Positions 45,564 to 54,178 of a stretch of 64,000 nucleotides of DNA are shown piece after piece. The translations under genes and the position numbers were made by a program. Source of the DNA: Vagococcus zengguangii (GTDB taxonomy: Bacteria > Bacillota > Bacilli > Lactobacillales > Vagococcaceae); contig NZ_CP039712.1 in assembly GCF_005145005.1 (NCBI RefSeq), forward strand, positions 651,001-715,000. Reading direction: 5' to 3'. The stretch's first letter is position 1, and every line of letters begins with the position of its first letter. A model generated the notes under the pieces. The model was not told the origin of the DNA. It saw only the letters and a list, made by a program, of their open reading frames with translations, and did no database searches.

Positions 45564-46508
45564 TTACTTCTTAATATTTTGTTTTTTACCAGCGTTTAAG
45601 CCTTTTGATGATGATTGTGTTAATTTTTTAGTTGCTGATTTAGTTGCTGGTTGAGCTTCTTTTACTTCTTTAACTGCAACAGGTTTGATAGGGTTTAATT
45701 TCATTTCTTCTTCGATTTGTTTACGAATTTTTGGTTTTTGAATTAAGTTAGTATATAAAGATTGTAAGCAACTAACTAAACCACCGATTACCCAGTACAA
45801 TGTTACCCCTGCAGGTGAACCTAATGAAATCATCACGATCATTAATGGCGACATGAATGTCATCATTTTCATTTGTTTCTTCTGGTCTTCAGACATGCCA
45901 ATCATACTAATGTAGCTTTGTGCTAAGTAGGCAATACCCGCTAGAGCTACCAAGATATAGCTAGGTTTTGATAAATCAATGCCTAGGAACGGTGCGGCAT
46001 TTTCAATACCAGGTGCAAACTTAATTGAGTAGAACAAAGCAGTAAAGACTGGCATTTGAATTAATAATGGTAAACAACCAATGCCACCAAACATGCTAAT
46101 ATTGTTGTCTTTGTAAAATTGTTGCATTTCTTTTTGTGCTTCCATCTGCTCTTGAGGGTTAGTAGCCTCTTTCAAACGAGCTTGCAAGGCATCAATTTGA
46201 GGTTTAACATATTGCATTTTTTCAGACATGTAAGTTGATTTTTTGGTTTGATTAACCATCAACGGGAACAAGATAAAACGTACGATAATCGTGATAGCGA
46301 TAATTGCTAATCCATAATTACCGTTAAACTTGTCTACGAACATGCTGATGAATTTCCCCATTGGTGCAACTAATAAATTGTAAACCCAACCGTCACCAGT
46401 TGGTGTGCCTTTGTTTGGCCCATCTTTATAGATATCCACACAGCCAGATAGCGTTAGCATTAACGTAAATAAGCCACCTGCTGCAATCCATTTTTTAATA
46501 TTTTTCAT
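45564..46508 (-). CDS. yidC: YidC/OxaA membrane protein insertase (lipoprotein form)
   Basis: Inserts membrane proteins alone or with Sec. 314 residues. Lipoprotein signal with lipobox LTLSGC, lipidated Cys23. Five membrane helices follow, including the family segments GLAIIAITIIVRFILFPLMV, GCLPLLIQMPVFTALFY and GVTLYWVIGGLVSCLQS. The C-terminal tail is Lys-rich, as in ribosome-binding forms. Lactobacillales have two YidC copies; this one, next to acyP, cannot be assigned as 1 or 2 with certainty. No clear terminator lies between acyP and yidC. Confidence 0.95.
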   Translation of the reverse strand: MKNIKKWIAAGGLFTLMLTLSGCVDIYKDGPNKGTPTGDGWVYNLLVAPMGKFISMFVDKFNGNYGLAIIAITIIVRFILFPLMVNQTKKSTYMSEKMQYVKPQIDALQARLKEATNPQEQMEAQKEMQQFYKDNNISMFGGIGCLPLLIQMPVFTALFYSIKFAPGIENAAPFLGIDLSKPSYILVALAGIAYLAQSYISMIGMSEDQKKQMKMMTFMSPLMIVMISLGSPAGVTLYWVIGGLVSCLQSLYTNLIQKPKIRKQIEEEMKLNPIKPVAVKEVKEAQPATKSATKKLTQSSSKGLNAGKKQNIKK

Positions 46509-46581
46509 TCAATTCTCCTTAGTAATTTATTCACATAACATTACTATGATAATGCAAAATGTATTTTTTTTCAATCTTTCC

Positions 46582-46857
46582 CTAATGAGTCACTCGGAAT
46601 TTTAAAGAATCTTTAATGGATGGATCTTCGGTAATCTTATAATTATCAACGCGTCCACTAGGTGAAGGTGAGTTTTTGACAGCGGTTAAAAATTTTTCCA
46701 TTGTCACGTTGTCAGCTATAGCTTCAATCGTAACCGAACCATCTAATTCATTTCTGACGGTACCATAAACACCTAGTTGATCAGCGACCATTTTGGTCAT
46801 GTAACGAAAGCCAACCCCTTGAACTCTTCCTGACACATTAATTCTTAGTTTTTTCAT
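46582..46857 (-). CDS. acyP: Acylphosphatase
   Basis: Small enzyme that hydrolyses acyl phosphates. 91 residues with the catalytic Arg18 and Asn36 in the motifs GRVQGVGFRYMT and YGTVRNELDGSV, and the C-terminal FRVTH. The start is placed at 46857 (MKKLRINVSG), after GGAGGAG; the longer open frame adds residues not seen in the family. A TATAAT (minus strand, 46888-46893) lies just upstream. Divergent from the methyltransferase gene. Confidence 0.94.
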   Translation of the reverse strand: MKKLRINVSGRVQGVGFRYMTKMVADQLGVYGTVRNELDGSVTIEAIADNVTMEKFLTAVKNSPSPSGRVDNYKITEDPSIKDSLKFRVTH

Positions 46858-46983
46858 GTTCTTTCTCCTCCAATTATTCGTTAGTTTATTATACCAAAGT
46901 CCGGCCAAAAACTAAAAGAATCCTCAGTCTAGCGACACGTTCTAATCCGTGCTATAATCGTTGAGAGTAAAGGGGTGCTAATG

Positions 46984-47751
46984 ATGAAAGAAATTACTTC
47001 TGCACAAAATACAACAATTAAAGAAACCAAAAAATTATTAAAAAATAAATACCGTCAGCAGTCAGGCTGCTACATGATTGAGGGCGAACACTTAGTTGAA
47101 GAAGCAATAAAACATGGTCAACGTTTAGATAAATTATTTATGACCAAAGACTTCATGGTCAACAATGAAGTTAACGAGTGGCTAACACAAGCCGATGAGG
47201 TCTACGAAGTATCAGAAGCAGCGATTAAAGCTATTTCTTCGCTGCCAACCCCTCAAGGAATTGTAGCTGTACTAAAACAAACGAGCCAAGTGTTAGAATT
47301 ACCATTACAAGCGCCAGTATTATTATTAGATAATGTGCAAGATCCAGGTAATGTTGGTACCATGATACGTACAGCTGATGCAGCAGGCTATGCGGGTGTT
47401 GTTTTAGGTAAAGGGTGCGCTGATTTTTACAGCAATAAGGTACAACGTGCTTTGCAAGGCAGTCATTTCCATTTACCGGTAGTTCAAGCAGATTTAAACA
47501 CTTTAATTCCAGAATTACGCTCTCAAGGGGTGGAGGTTTACGCCACTGCGTTAGACAAACAGGCCAAGTCATATCGAGAGTTAACGCCTACACAACCTTT
47601 CGCCATTGTCATGGGAAATGAAGGACAAGGTGTGTCAGCTGATGTCATTAAAGCTAGTACGCAGACTATTTATATTCCAATGCCAGGTCAAGCAGAATCA
47701 CTGAATGTCGCAGTTGCAGCCGGAATCTTAATGTTTGCTTATCCAATTTAA
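46984..47751 (+). CDS. TrmH-family (SpoU) RNA 2'-O-methyltransferase
   Basis: 255-residue SPOUT methyltransferase. An N-terminal substrate-binding domain (MKEITSAQNTTIKETKKLL, GCYMIEGEHLVEEAI) precedes the trefoil-knot domain with motif 1 NVQDPGNVGTMIRTADAAG, motif 2 VMGNEGQGVS and motif 3 IPMPGQAESLNVAVAAGI. Starts at 46975, 46981 and 46984 are possible; the last is 8 bases from AAAGGGG. An extended -10 TGCTATAAT (46950-46958) lies upstream. The rRNA or tRNA target cannot be told from sequence. Confidence 0.9.
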   Translation: MKEITSAQNTTIKETKKLLKNKYRQQSGCYMIEGEHLVEEAIKHGQRLDKLFMTKDFMVNNEVNEWLTQADEVYEVSEAAIKAISSLPTPQGIVAVLKQTSQVLELPLQAPVLLLDNVQDPGNVGTMIRTADAAGYAGVVLGKGCADFYSNKVQRALQGSHFHLPVVQADLNTLIPELRSQGVEVYATALDKQAKSYRELTPTQPFAIVMGNEGQGVSADVIKASTQTIYIPMPGQAESLNVAVAAGILMFAYPI

Positions 47752-47860
47752 ATGTTACGAATTAATTAAGAATCATTAAAATGATAGTTTTGTGAAAACC
47801 ATCGTGTTAAAATATTAATGTTGTTTGTCGTCCCAGGATTAATTAAAGGTGGGAAATGAA

Positions 47861-48358
47861 TTGAATTTAGATTGGAAAAATGATTTAGAATATATGTCCT
47901 ATGTTGAGGATTTAATTGAACGTGAAGAAGTTCAAAAATTAGCTGAGTTTAAGCAGCATCGTACAGCAACTAGACTAAGTCATTCCATCAGTGTGTCATA
48001 TCTTAGCTATCGTGTTGCCAAACGTTTAAATGGTAATGCCCGTGCAACTGCGCGTGCTGGTTTATTACACGATTTATTTTATTATGACTGGCGTGATACC
48101 AAATTTGATGAAGGGACACATGCGTATGTGCATCCTCGAATCGCGGTAAAGAACGCTGAAAAATTAACCGAATTATCAGATTTAGAACGAGATATTATTA
48201 TTAAACATATGTGGTTAGCTACTATTGCGCCGCCAAAGTATAAAGAAAGTTACATCGTGACATTTGTTGATAAATATTGTGCGATTCATGAAGGAGTAGT
48301 ACCCTCTATGCGTTCAATGAAAAAACGCGTCAAACAAATGTTTAGTTATAGTGCTTAA
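47861..48358 (+). CDS. HD-domain phosphohydrolase
   Basis: 165 residues. The HD signature is present: His in RLSHSISVSYLSYRVAKRL and the His-Asp pair in AGLLHDLFYYDW, with a later conserved His in IIIKHMW and Asp in TFVDKYC. These point to a metal-dependent phosphohydrolase. TTG at 47861 is chosen (MNLDWKNDLEYMS) since it lies 8 bases after GGTGGG; the GTG at 47849 lies inside that site. Substrate unknown. Ends at a terminator. Confidence 0.83.
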   Translation: MNLDWKNDLEYMSYVEDLIEREEVQKLAEFKQHRTATRLSHSISVSYLSYRVAKRLNGNARATARAGLLHDLFYYDWRDTKFDEGTHAYVHPRIAVKNAEKLTELSDLERDIIIKHMWLATIAPPKYKESYIVTFVDKYCAIHEGVVPSMRSMKKRVKQMFSYSA

Positions 48359-48384
48359 TATTGTAACTATCAGATAGTTATTTG

Positions 48385-48417
48385 GAAAGTTGTGGCTGAT
48401 GAGCTGCAACTTTTTTT
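48385..48417 (+). terminator. Terminator after the HD-domain gene
   Basis: AAAGTTG..GC / GC..CAACTTT stem followed by seven T residues. A small perfect palindrome AACTATC-A-GATAGTT (48365-48379) precedes it. Confidence 0.8.
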
Positions 48418-48484
48418 CTGAACAGATTAGGTGAAAAAGTCTAGCTAGTTATGCTATAATAATGTAATTAAAGGAGTGGATCAT

Positions 48485-48823
48485 ATGTTGCCAGAACAAA
48501 CATTTCAAATGTGTCCTAAGTTCGAGAAGACTTTTGAATTTTTAGGAAAAAGATGGAACGGATTGATTATTGACGTTCTACTAGAAGAAGGCACGCAACG
48601 ATTCGGTGAATTAGCAGACAAGATTCCTAATATTAGTGATCGTGTGCTAGTTGAGCGCTTGAAAGAATTAGAACTTAATGGAATCGTTGAAAGAATGGCA
48701 GATGCCAATCATGGAAAAAAAGTCGAATACCGATTAACAGATAAAGGATTAGAATTACAACCTGTTATGGGAGCTATTCAAGAATGGGCTGAAAAGTGGA
48801 TGGGGACTTGTTTCGAAGGTTGA
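48485..48823 (+). CDS. HxlR-family transcriptional regulator
   Basis: 112-residue winged-helix protein of the HxlR type. Conserved Cys in FQMCPKFEKTFEFLGKRWNG, the winged-helix core RFGELADKIPNISDRVL and LVERLKELELNGIVER, and the wing VEYRLTDKGLELQPVM. Some relatives sense aldehydes or oxidants through that N-terminal cysteine. ATG at 48485, 9 bases after AAAGGAG. An extended -10 TGCTATAAT lies at 48452-48460. The next gene on this strand is the pheST leader, so the regulated target is not evident. Confidence 0.88.
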   Translation: MLPEQTFQMCPKFEKTFEFLGKRWNGLIIDVLLEEGTQRFGELADKIPNISDRVLVERLKELELNGIVERMADANHGKKVEYRLTDKGLELQPVMGAIQEWAEKWMGTCFEG

Positions 48824-48848
48824 CCGACACCCAATTTTCTTGTAAACT
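48820..48848 (+). promoter_or_regulatory. Promoter of the pheST T-box transcript
   Basis: TTGACC (48820-48825), 17-base spacer, TAAACT (48843-48848). The -35 box overlaps the stop codon of the HxlR gene. Transcription would begin just before the T-box. Confidence 0.65.
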
Positions 48849-48870
48849 AAATAAAGATAATTTAAACAAA

Positions 48871-49099
48871 GATGGAAAAGAGTAATTAAACGAATAGTTA
48901 AGGGAGAAGTTGCCATGGACTGTAAGCAGCTTTACTATAGACTTTAATGAAGTTCACTTCCGGAGTTACTTAGCCAATATCTAAGTCGGTGTGTCAAACA
49001 TCGTTAACAATAATTAAGGATAGACCTATTTAAATTAGTCTATCAAACTAGGATGGTACCGCGAAGCTTCGTTCCTTATTAGGAATGAGGCTTTTTTTA
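48871..49099 (+). promoter_or_regulatory. T-box leader, phenylalanine-specific
   Basis: tRNA-sensing leader upstream of pheST. The stem I loop-E partner AGTA (48881-48884) faces GAA, followed by specifier codon TTC at 48953-48955 (Phe) in TGAAGTTCACTTCC. The antiterminator T-box sequence AGGATGGTACCGCG lies at 49050-49063; its TGGT can pair with the ACCA end of uncharged tRNA-Phe. The terminator hairpin follows. Uncharged tRNA-Phe should raise transcription of the synthetase genes. Confidence 0.93.
49064..49099 (+). terminator. T-box terminator before pheS
   Basis: GCTTCGTTCC / GGAATGAGGC hairpin and a T run; mutually exclusive with the antiterminator at 49050-49063 and following bases. Confidence 0.88.
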
Positions 49100-49128
49100 T
49101 AAACAAAAATAGTAAAAGGAGTCTACTC

Positions 49129-50181
49129 ATGTCATTAAAAGAGCAATTAGAACAATTACAGACTGAAACTCTGGCTAATATCGAAGCGGTTCAAACATTA
49201 ACTGAACTAAATGATATTCGTGTCAGCATTTTAGGGAAAAAAGGACCTTTGACAGAAGTGTTAAGAGGGATGAAAGATTTATCAGCTGAAGAGCGCCCAG
49301 TAGTCGGAGGTTTCGCTAACGAGATTAAAGCAACTGTTGCAGAAGCTATCGAAGCTAAAAAAGAAGTTTTAGAGTCAGCAGCTTTAAACGCAGCCTTAGC
49401 AGCTGAAACAATTGATGTTACTTTGTCTGGTCGTCAAGCTAAACAAGGGACACGTCACATTTTAACGCAAACGATCGAAGAAATTGAAGATATTTTTATT
49501 GGTCTAGGTTACCAAGTCGTAGAAGGTTATGAAGTCGAAGTTGATGAATACAACTTTGAACGTATGAACTTGCCGAAAAATCACCCAGCTCGTGATATGC
49601 AAGATTCTTTCTATATTACCGAGGAATTATTATTACGTACCCATACATCACCTGTTCAAGCGCGTACGATGGAAGTTCATGATTTCTCTAAAGGACCATT
49701 ACGTATGATTAGTCCTGGTAAAGTATTCCGTCGTGATAGCGATGATGCGACTCACAGCCATCAATTCCACCAAATCGAAGGTTTAGTGATTGATGAGAAC
49801 GTGACGATGGGTGACTTAAAAGGTACATTAGAAGTGATGATGAAAAAAATGTTTGGTGAAGAGCGTGAAATTCGTCTACGTCCTAGTTACTTCCCATTTA
49901 CAGAACCATCAGTTGAAGTGGACGTTAGCTGTTTCAAATGTGGCGGCGAAGGCTGTAACGTATGTAAGAAAACCGGTTGGATTGAGATTTTAGGCGCAGG
50001 AATGGTTCACCCACGTGTACTTGAAATGTCAGGTATTGATTCTAAAAAATATAGCGGTTTTGCTTTTGGTTTAGGACCTGACCGTGTAGCAATGCTACGT
50101 CACGGTGTAACAGATATTCGTGCGTTCTATCAAAATGACTTACGATTCATCGAACAATTCAAAGTAAAGGAGTCAAACTAG
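49129..50181 (+). CDS. pheS: Phenylalanyl-tRNA synthetase alpha subunit
   Basis: Catalytic subunit of the alpha2-beta2 enzyme charging tRNA-Phe. 350 residues. N-terminal coiled coil (about 1-85), then the class II core: motif 1 region [17 protein letters not shown], motif 2 [20 protein letters not shown] followed by [10 protein letters not shown], and motif 3 [17 protein letters not shown]. The Ala in FAFGLG is the usual residue at the position controlling para-substituted Phe exclusion. Ends one base before the pheT start. Confidence 0.97.
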   Translation: MSLKEQLEQLQTETLANIEAVQTLTELNDIRVSILGKKGPLTEVLRGMKDLSAEERPVVGGFANEIKATVAEAIEAKKEVLESAALNAALAAETIDVTLSGRQAKQGTRHILTQTIEEIEDIFIGLGYQVVEGYEVEVDEYNFERMNLPKNHPARDMQDSFYITEELLLRTHTSPVQARTMEVHDFSKGPLRMISPGKVFRRDSDDATHSHQFHQIEGLVIDENVTMGDLKGTLEVMMKKMFGEEREIRLRPSYFPFTEPSVEVDVSCFKCGGEGCNVCKKTGWIEILGAGMVHPRVLEMSGIDSKKYSGFAFGLGPDRVAMLRHGVTDIRAFYQNDLRFIEQFKVKESN

Positions 50182-52596
50182 ATGTTAGTATCATATAAAT
50201 GGCTACAAGATTATTTAGATTTATCAAACACAACCCCCGCTGAATTAGCGGACAAAATGTCTCGTACTGGGATTGAAGTCGAAGAAGTCAACGTTCCTTC
50301 AGAAGGTTTGAAAAAAATCGTGGTAGGACATGTCAAAGAACGTCGCGACCATGAAAATAGCGATCACTTATCAGTGTGTCAAGTCGATGTCGGTGAAGAA
50401 GAAGATTACCAAATCGTTTGTGGTGCACCTAATGTTGATGCTGGTCAAAAAGTAATCGTTGCATTACCTGGTGCTCGTATCGTAGATAACATTAAAATTA
50501 AAAAAAGCAAGATGCGTGGCGAAGTGTCAATGGGGATGATCTGTTCTTTAGAAGAATTAGGTTACTCAGAATCAGTCGTGCCAAAAGCTTATAGCGACGG
50601 TATTTACATCTTACCTGAAACAGCAGTGCCCGGTGAAGAAGTCTTCCCATACTTAGCGATGGATGACGCTATCATCGAATTATCGATCACACCAAACCGT
50701 GCTGATGCGTTAAGCATGCGTGGTGTGGCACACGAAGTAGGAGCAATTTACCGTCAAACACCTAATTTCAAAGCAACTGAATTAGTTGAAGATACAATGG
50801 ATTCAGTTGAGAACTATTTATCAGTTAAAGTTGAAGATACAAATGATACCCCTAACTATCGTATGCGTGTGGTTAAAGATGTAACAATTAAAGAGAGCCC
50901 AATGTGGTTACAAACTCGTTTGATGAATGCAGGCATTCGTCCACATAACAACATTGTCGACGTAACAAATTATGCATTATTATTATATGGTCAACCATTA
51001 CACGCTTTTGATTACGATAAAATCGGATCTAAAGAAGTCTTCATTCGTCGTGGTCATGAAGGCGAAAGCTTCACTACTCTAGATGGCGTAGAACGTGTGG
51101 TAGGACCTGAAAACATCATGGTGACAAACGGTCAAGTCTCAATGGCCTTAGCTGGTGTGATGGGCGGCTTAGATTCAGAAGTAACCGAAACAACGACAAC
51201 TGTTGCGATTGAAGGCGCAAGTTTTGATCCAACCACAACACGTAAAACGTCAGCGCAATTCAATTTAAGAAGTGAATCAAGTTCACGTTTTGAAAAAGGC
51301 ATTAACTTAGGAACAATCGAAGAAGCATTAGCGTTTGCAGCAGCGTTAATGGCTGAACTAGGTGAAGGAACAGTTGTTGCTGGTGAAATCGTCGCAAGTG
51401 AAACCATTCCTGCTAATCCAGTCGTGACCATTACGTTAGCTAAGATTAACGGTTCTTTAGGAACAGATTTAAGCGTGTCAGACGTTAATGACATTATCGA
51501 AGCATTAGGTTTTGACTACCAAGTTGAAGGTGAAACCTATGCGATCACCATTCCTTCTCGTCGTTGGGATATTACGATTGAAGAAGATATTGTGGAAGAA
51601 GTGGCACGTATTTACGGCTACGACAACTTGCCTTCAACTTTACCAAGTGGCGAAAGTTTACCAGGTGCTTTAACCATCAATCAACGTCGTGTACGTCGTT
51701 TGCGTGATGTGTTAGAAGGTTCAGGTCTTTCAGAAGCGATTAGCTATGCGTTAGTAACAGAAACTCAAGCGCAAGAATTCGTGCAAGATAAAGCAGAAAC
51801 CGTTAAATTACAATCACCTATGAGTGAAGATCATGCGGTAATGCGTCGCAGTTTAATTAGCGGACTATTAACCGATGTCGCTTACAACGTCGCTCGTAAA
51901 AACTTAAACGTGGCGCTTTATGAAGTTGGCAATGTCTTCAAATATGTAGAAGGTCAAAAATTACCACAACAAGATAAACATTTAGCGATGGCTCTAAGTG
52001 GCCTATGGTCTGAAAAATCTTGGAACTCAACCAACCAATTAGTTGATTTCTACTTGTTAAAAGGCATTGTTGAAAAAGCCTTAGAAACAATAGGTGCAAC
52101 GGATGTTCGTTTTGTGGCAACACAAGCCATAAACGAAATGCACCCAGGCCGTACGGCTGAAATTTTCGTCGGTGAAACAGCGATTGGTTTTGTCGGACAA
52201 GTTCACCCATCAACGGCTAAAGCTTACGACATTCGCGAAACATATGTGTGTGAAGTCAACTTAGATACGTTATTTGCTCAAGACTTAGCAGGTGAAGCGT
52301 ACCATGAAGTAGGAAAATATCCTTCAGTGTCACGTGATATTGCCTTATTAGTGAACAAGTCAGTCTCAAGCCAAGACTTAATCGATGTGATTCAAGCAAA
52401 CGGCGGTAAGTATTTAACAAATGTTGCCTTATTCGATGTCTTCGAAGGAGAAAAACTAGGTCTAGATAAAAAATCAATGGCTTACTCATTAACGTTTGAA
52501 AACTCAGAAGCAACTTTAGTCGATGAAGAAATCACTGCGGTAATGGAAAAAATTACAAGCCAATTAGTAGAAAACTGCCAAGCAGAAATTCGCTAA
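50182..52596 (+). CDS. pheT: Phenylalanyl-tRNA synthetase beta subunit
   Basis: 804-residue tRNA-binding and editing subunit. Order: N-terminal tRNA-binding OB domain (about 40-150; [31 protein letters not shown]), B3/B4 editing domain (about 210-390; [20 protein letters not shown]), B5 domain (about 410-475, ending [11 protein letters not shown]), catalytic-like core, and the FDX-ACB tRNA anticodon-binding domain at the C-terminus ([19 protein letters not shown]). It directly abuts pheS with no gap. The operon ends at a strong terminator. Confidence 0.97.
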   Translation: MLVSYKWLQDYLDLSNTTPAELADKMSRTGIEVEEVNVPSEGLKKIVVGHVKERRDHENSDHLSVCQVDVGEEEDYQIVCGAPNVDAGQKVIVALPGARIVDNIKIKKSKMRGEVSMGMICSLEELGYSESVVPKAYSDGIYILPETAVPGEEVFPYLAMDDAIIELSITPNRADALSMRGVAHEVGAIYRQTPNFKATELVEDTMDSVENYLSVKVEDTNDTPNYRMRVVKDVTIKESPMWLQTRLMNAGIRPHNNIVDVTNYALLLYGQPLHAFDYDKIGSKEVFIRRGHEGESFTTLDGVERVVGPENIMVTNGQVSMALAGVMGGLDSEVTETTTTVAIEGASFDPTTTRKTSAQFNLRSESSSRFEKGINLGTIEEALAFAAALMAELGEGTVVAGEIVASETIPANPVVTITLAKINGSLGTDLSVSDVNDIIEALGFDYQVEGETYAITIPSRRWDITIEEDIVEEVARIYGYDNLPSTLPSGESLPGALTINQRRVRRLRDVLEGSGLSEAISYALVTETQAQEFVQDKAETVKLQSPMSEDHAVMRRSLISGLLTDVAYNVARKNLNVALYEVGNVFKYVEGQKLPQQDKHLAMALSGLWSEKSWNSTNQLVDFYLLKGIVEKALETIGATDVRFVATQAINEMHPGRTAEIFVGETAIGFVGQVHPSTAKAYDIRETYVCEVNLDTLFAQDLAGEAYHEVGKYPSVSRDIALLVNKSVSSQDLIDVIQANGGKYLTNVALFDVFEGEKLGLDKKSMAYSLTFENSEATLVDEEITAVMEKITSQLVENCQAEIR

Positions 52597-52617
52597 TTGA
52601 TTTAAATAGTTAACGTG

Positions 52618-52645
52618 AAAAGATGGCCTTGTGCCATCTTTTTTG
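52618..52645 (+). terminator. Terminator after pheT
   Basis: AAAAGATGGC / GCCATCTTTT hairpin with a CTTGT loop and a T run. Confidence 0.9.
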
Positions 52646-52754
52646 TATTTGTGATTAAATAATTAGAAAATTTTACCTTTTAGTCAAAACAAGGTATATT
52701 AAGATAGTAATTAAATTATTGGTGGCTGATAAAGCCAAAAGGAGAGTTTTGTTA

Positions 52755-53945
52755 GTGGAACGAACAGTTGGGACTATTACTAGAGGATTAAGATGTCCAA
52801 TTATTAAAGCAGGCGATAATATTGAACAAATCGTTGTGGATAGCGTCTTAAATTCAGCACAAGCAGAAGGATTTACAATTGGAGAACGCGATATCGTAGC
52901 GATTACGGAATCAATAGTAGCGCGTGCACAAAATAATTACGCAACGATTGATCAAATTGGGCAAGATATTAAACAAAAATTTGGAGATGAAACGATTGGT
53001 GTGTTATTTCCTATTCTAAGCCGTAACCGTTTTTCAAATTGTTTACGCGGGATTGCTAGAGGCGCAAAAAAAATCGTCATTATGTTAAGCTATCCATCAG
53101 ATGAAGTGGGGAATCACTTAGTTTCATTAGACTTATTGGATGAAAAAGGAGTAAATCCTTGGACAGATGAGTTAACAGAAAAAGAATTTCGTGAGTTATT
53201 TGGCTACAACAAACACACCTTCACAGGCGTCGACTACATCGAATATTACAAAGAATTAGTCGAAGCAGAAGGTGCTGAGTGTGAAGTGATCTTTTCACAA
53301 AAGCCGAAAACTATTTTGAAATATACGAATCATATATTAACGTGTGATATTCATACGCGCTACCGTACTAAACGTATTTTAGAACAAAACGGAGCGAAGA
53401 AAGTTTATACCTTAGATGATATTCTTTCAGAATCAATCGATGGTAGTGGCTACAATGAGCAATATGGCTTGTTAGGGTCAAATAAATCAACTGAAGACGC
53501 AGTGAAATTATTCCCACGTGAATGCCAACCAGTCGTTGATAAAATTCAAGATTTAATGAAAGAAGCAACAGGTCAAACCATCGAAGTGATGATTTATGGT
53601 GACGGTGCTTTCAAAGACCCGGTTGGGGAAATTTGGGAATTAGCGGATCCAGTGGTTTCACCAGCTTATACAGCAGGATTAGATGGTACGCCGAACGAAG
53701 TGAAATTGAAATATTTAGCTGACAATAACTTTTCTGAACTTTCAGGTGAAACATTGGAAGCAGCAATTAAACAACATATTAATGAAAAAGATGATGATTT
53801 AGTTGGGGCGATGGAAGCGCAAGGAACAACCCCACGTCGTTTAACTGATTTAATCGGTTCATTAGCTGACTTAACATCAGGTAGTGGTGACAAAGGAACA
53901 CCGATTGTCTTTATCCAAGGTTATTTTGACAACTTCACTAAATAA
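52755..53945 (+). CDS. CofE-like (F420-0:gamma-glutamyl ligase family) protein
   Basis: 396 residues, matching the F420 ligase fold: N-terminal VGTITRGLRCPIIKAGDNIE, GERDIVAITESIVARAQNNY, and later MIYGDGAFKDPVGEIWELAD. CofE adds glutamate to coenzyme F420-0 in archaea and actinobacteria. Lactobacillales are not known to make F420, and nothing else of that pathway is visible nearby, so the real substrate is unknown. GTG at 52755 is chosen, 10 bases after AGGAG; the TTG at 52749 is the alternative and the frame to 52719 extends past the ribosome site. Monocistronic. Confidence 0.82.
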   Translation: MERTVGTITRGLRCPIIKAGDNIEQIVVDSVLNSAQAEGFTIGERDIVAITESIVARAQNNYATIDQIGQDIKQKFGDETIGVLFPILSRNRFSNCLRGIARGAKKIVIMLSYPSDEVGNHLVSLDLLDEKGVNPWTDELTEKEFRELFGYNKHTFTGVDYIEYYKELVEAEGAECEVIFSQKPKTILKYTNHILTCDIHTRYRTKRILEQNGAKKVYTLDDILSESIDGSGYNEQYGLLGSNKSTEDAVKLFPRECQPVVDKIQDLMKEATGQTIEVMIYGDGAFKDPVGEIWELADPVVSPAYTAGLDGTPNEVKLKYLADNNFSELSGETLEAAIKQHINEKDDDLVGAMEAQGTTPRRLTDLIGSLADLTSGSGDKGTPIVFIQGYFDNFTK

Positions 53946-53981
53946 TTATAAATGTTATTTAATTTGTGGTAATGTTATTAT

Positions 53982-54016
53982 AAGATAACTGTTTTCGGAC
54001 GGTTATCTTTTTTTTT
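53982..54016 (+). terminator. Terminator after the CofE-like gene
   Basis: AAGATAACTGT / ACGGTTATCTT stem followed by nine T residues. The following 160 bases to the next start codon are AT-rich; TTGTCA at about 54085 and nearby TATAT words suggest a promoter that I cannot place exactly. Confidence 0.87.
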
Positions 54017-54178
54017 GTTTTGTATTTTATCTGTAGCGTGTCTGATTTAACCGTTGTAATATAATTATGTATTGTTTTTGATTTGTCAAGTTCATTTTAT
54101 ATATATTAAATGCAATAGATTGAGCTAATGAAGGGAAGTAGAAGATGGTATTATTTAGAAAAATAAGGAGGGAACACC

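Noticed and set aside
48365-48379. AACTATC-A-GATAGTT palindrome as an operator
   Set aside because: It lies after the HD-gene stop and just before that gene's terminator, with no promoter nearby; probably incidental.
51132-51494. 120-codon minus-strand frame in pheT
   Set aside because: Shadow of pheT with Ala/Ser/Val-rich product typical of reversed coding sequence.
54128-54166. 12-codon mini-ORF ahead of the LPQTG hydrolase gene
   Set aside because: No ribosome site, and no terminator or riboswitch-like structure after it; probably chance.
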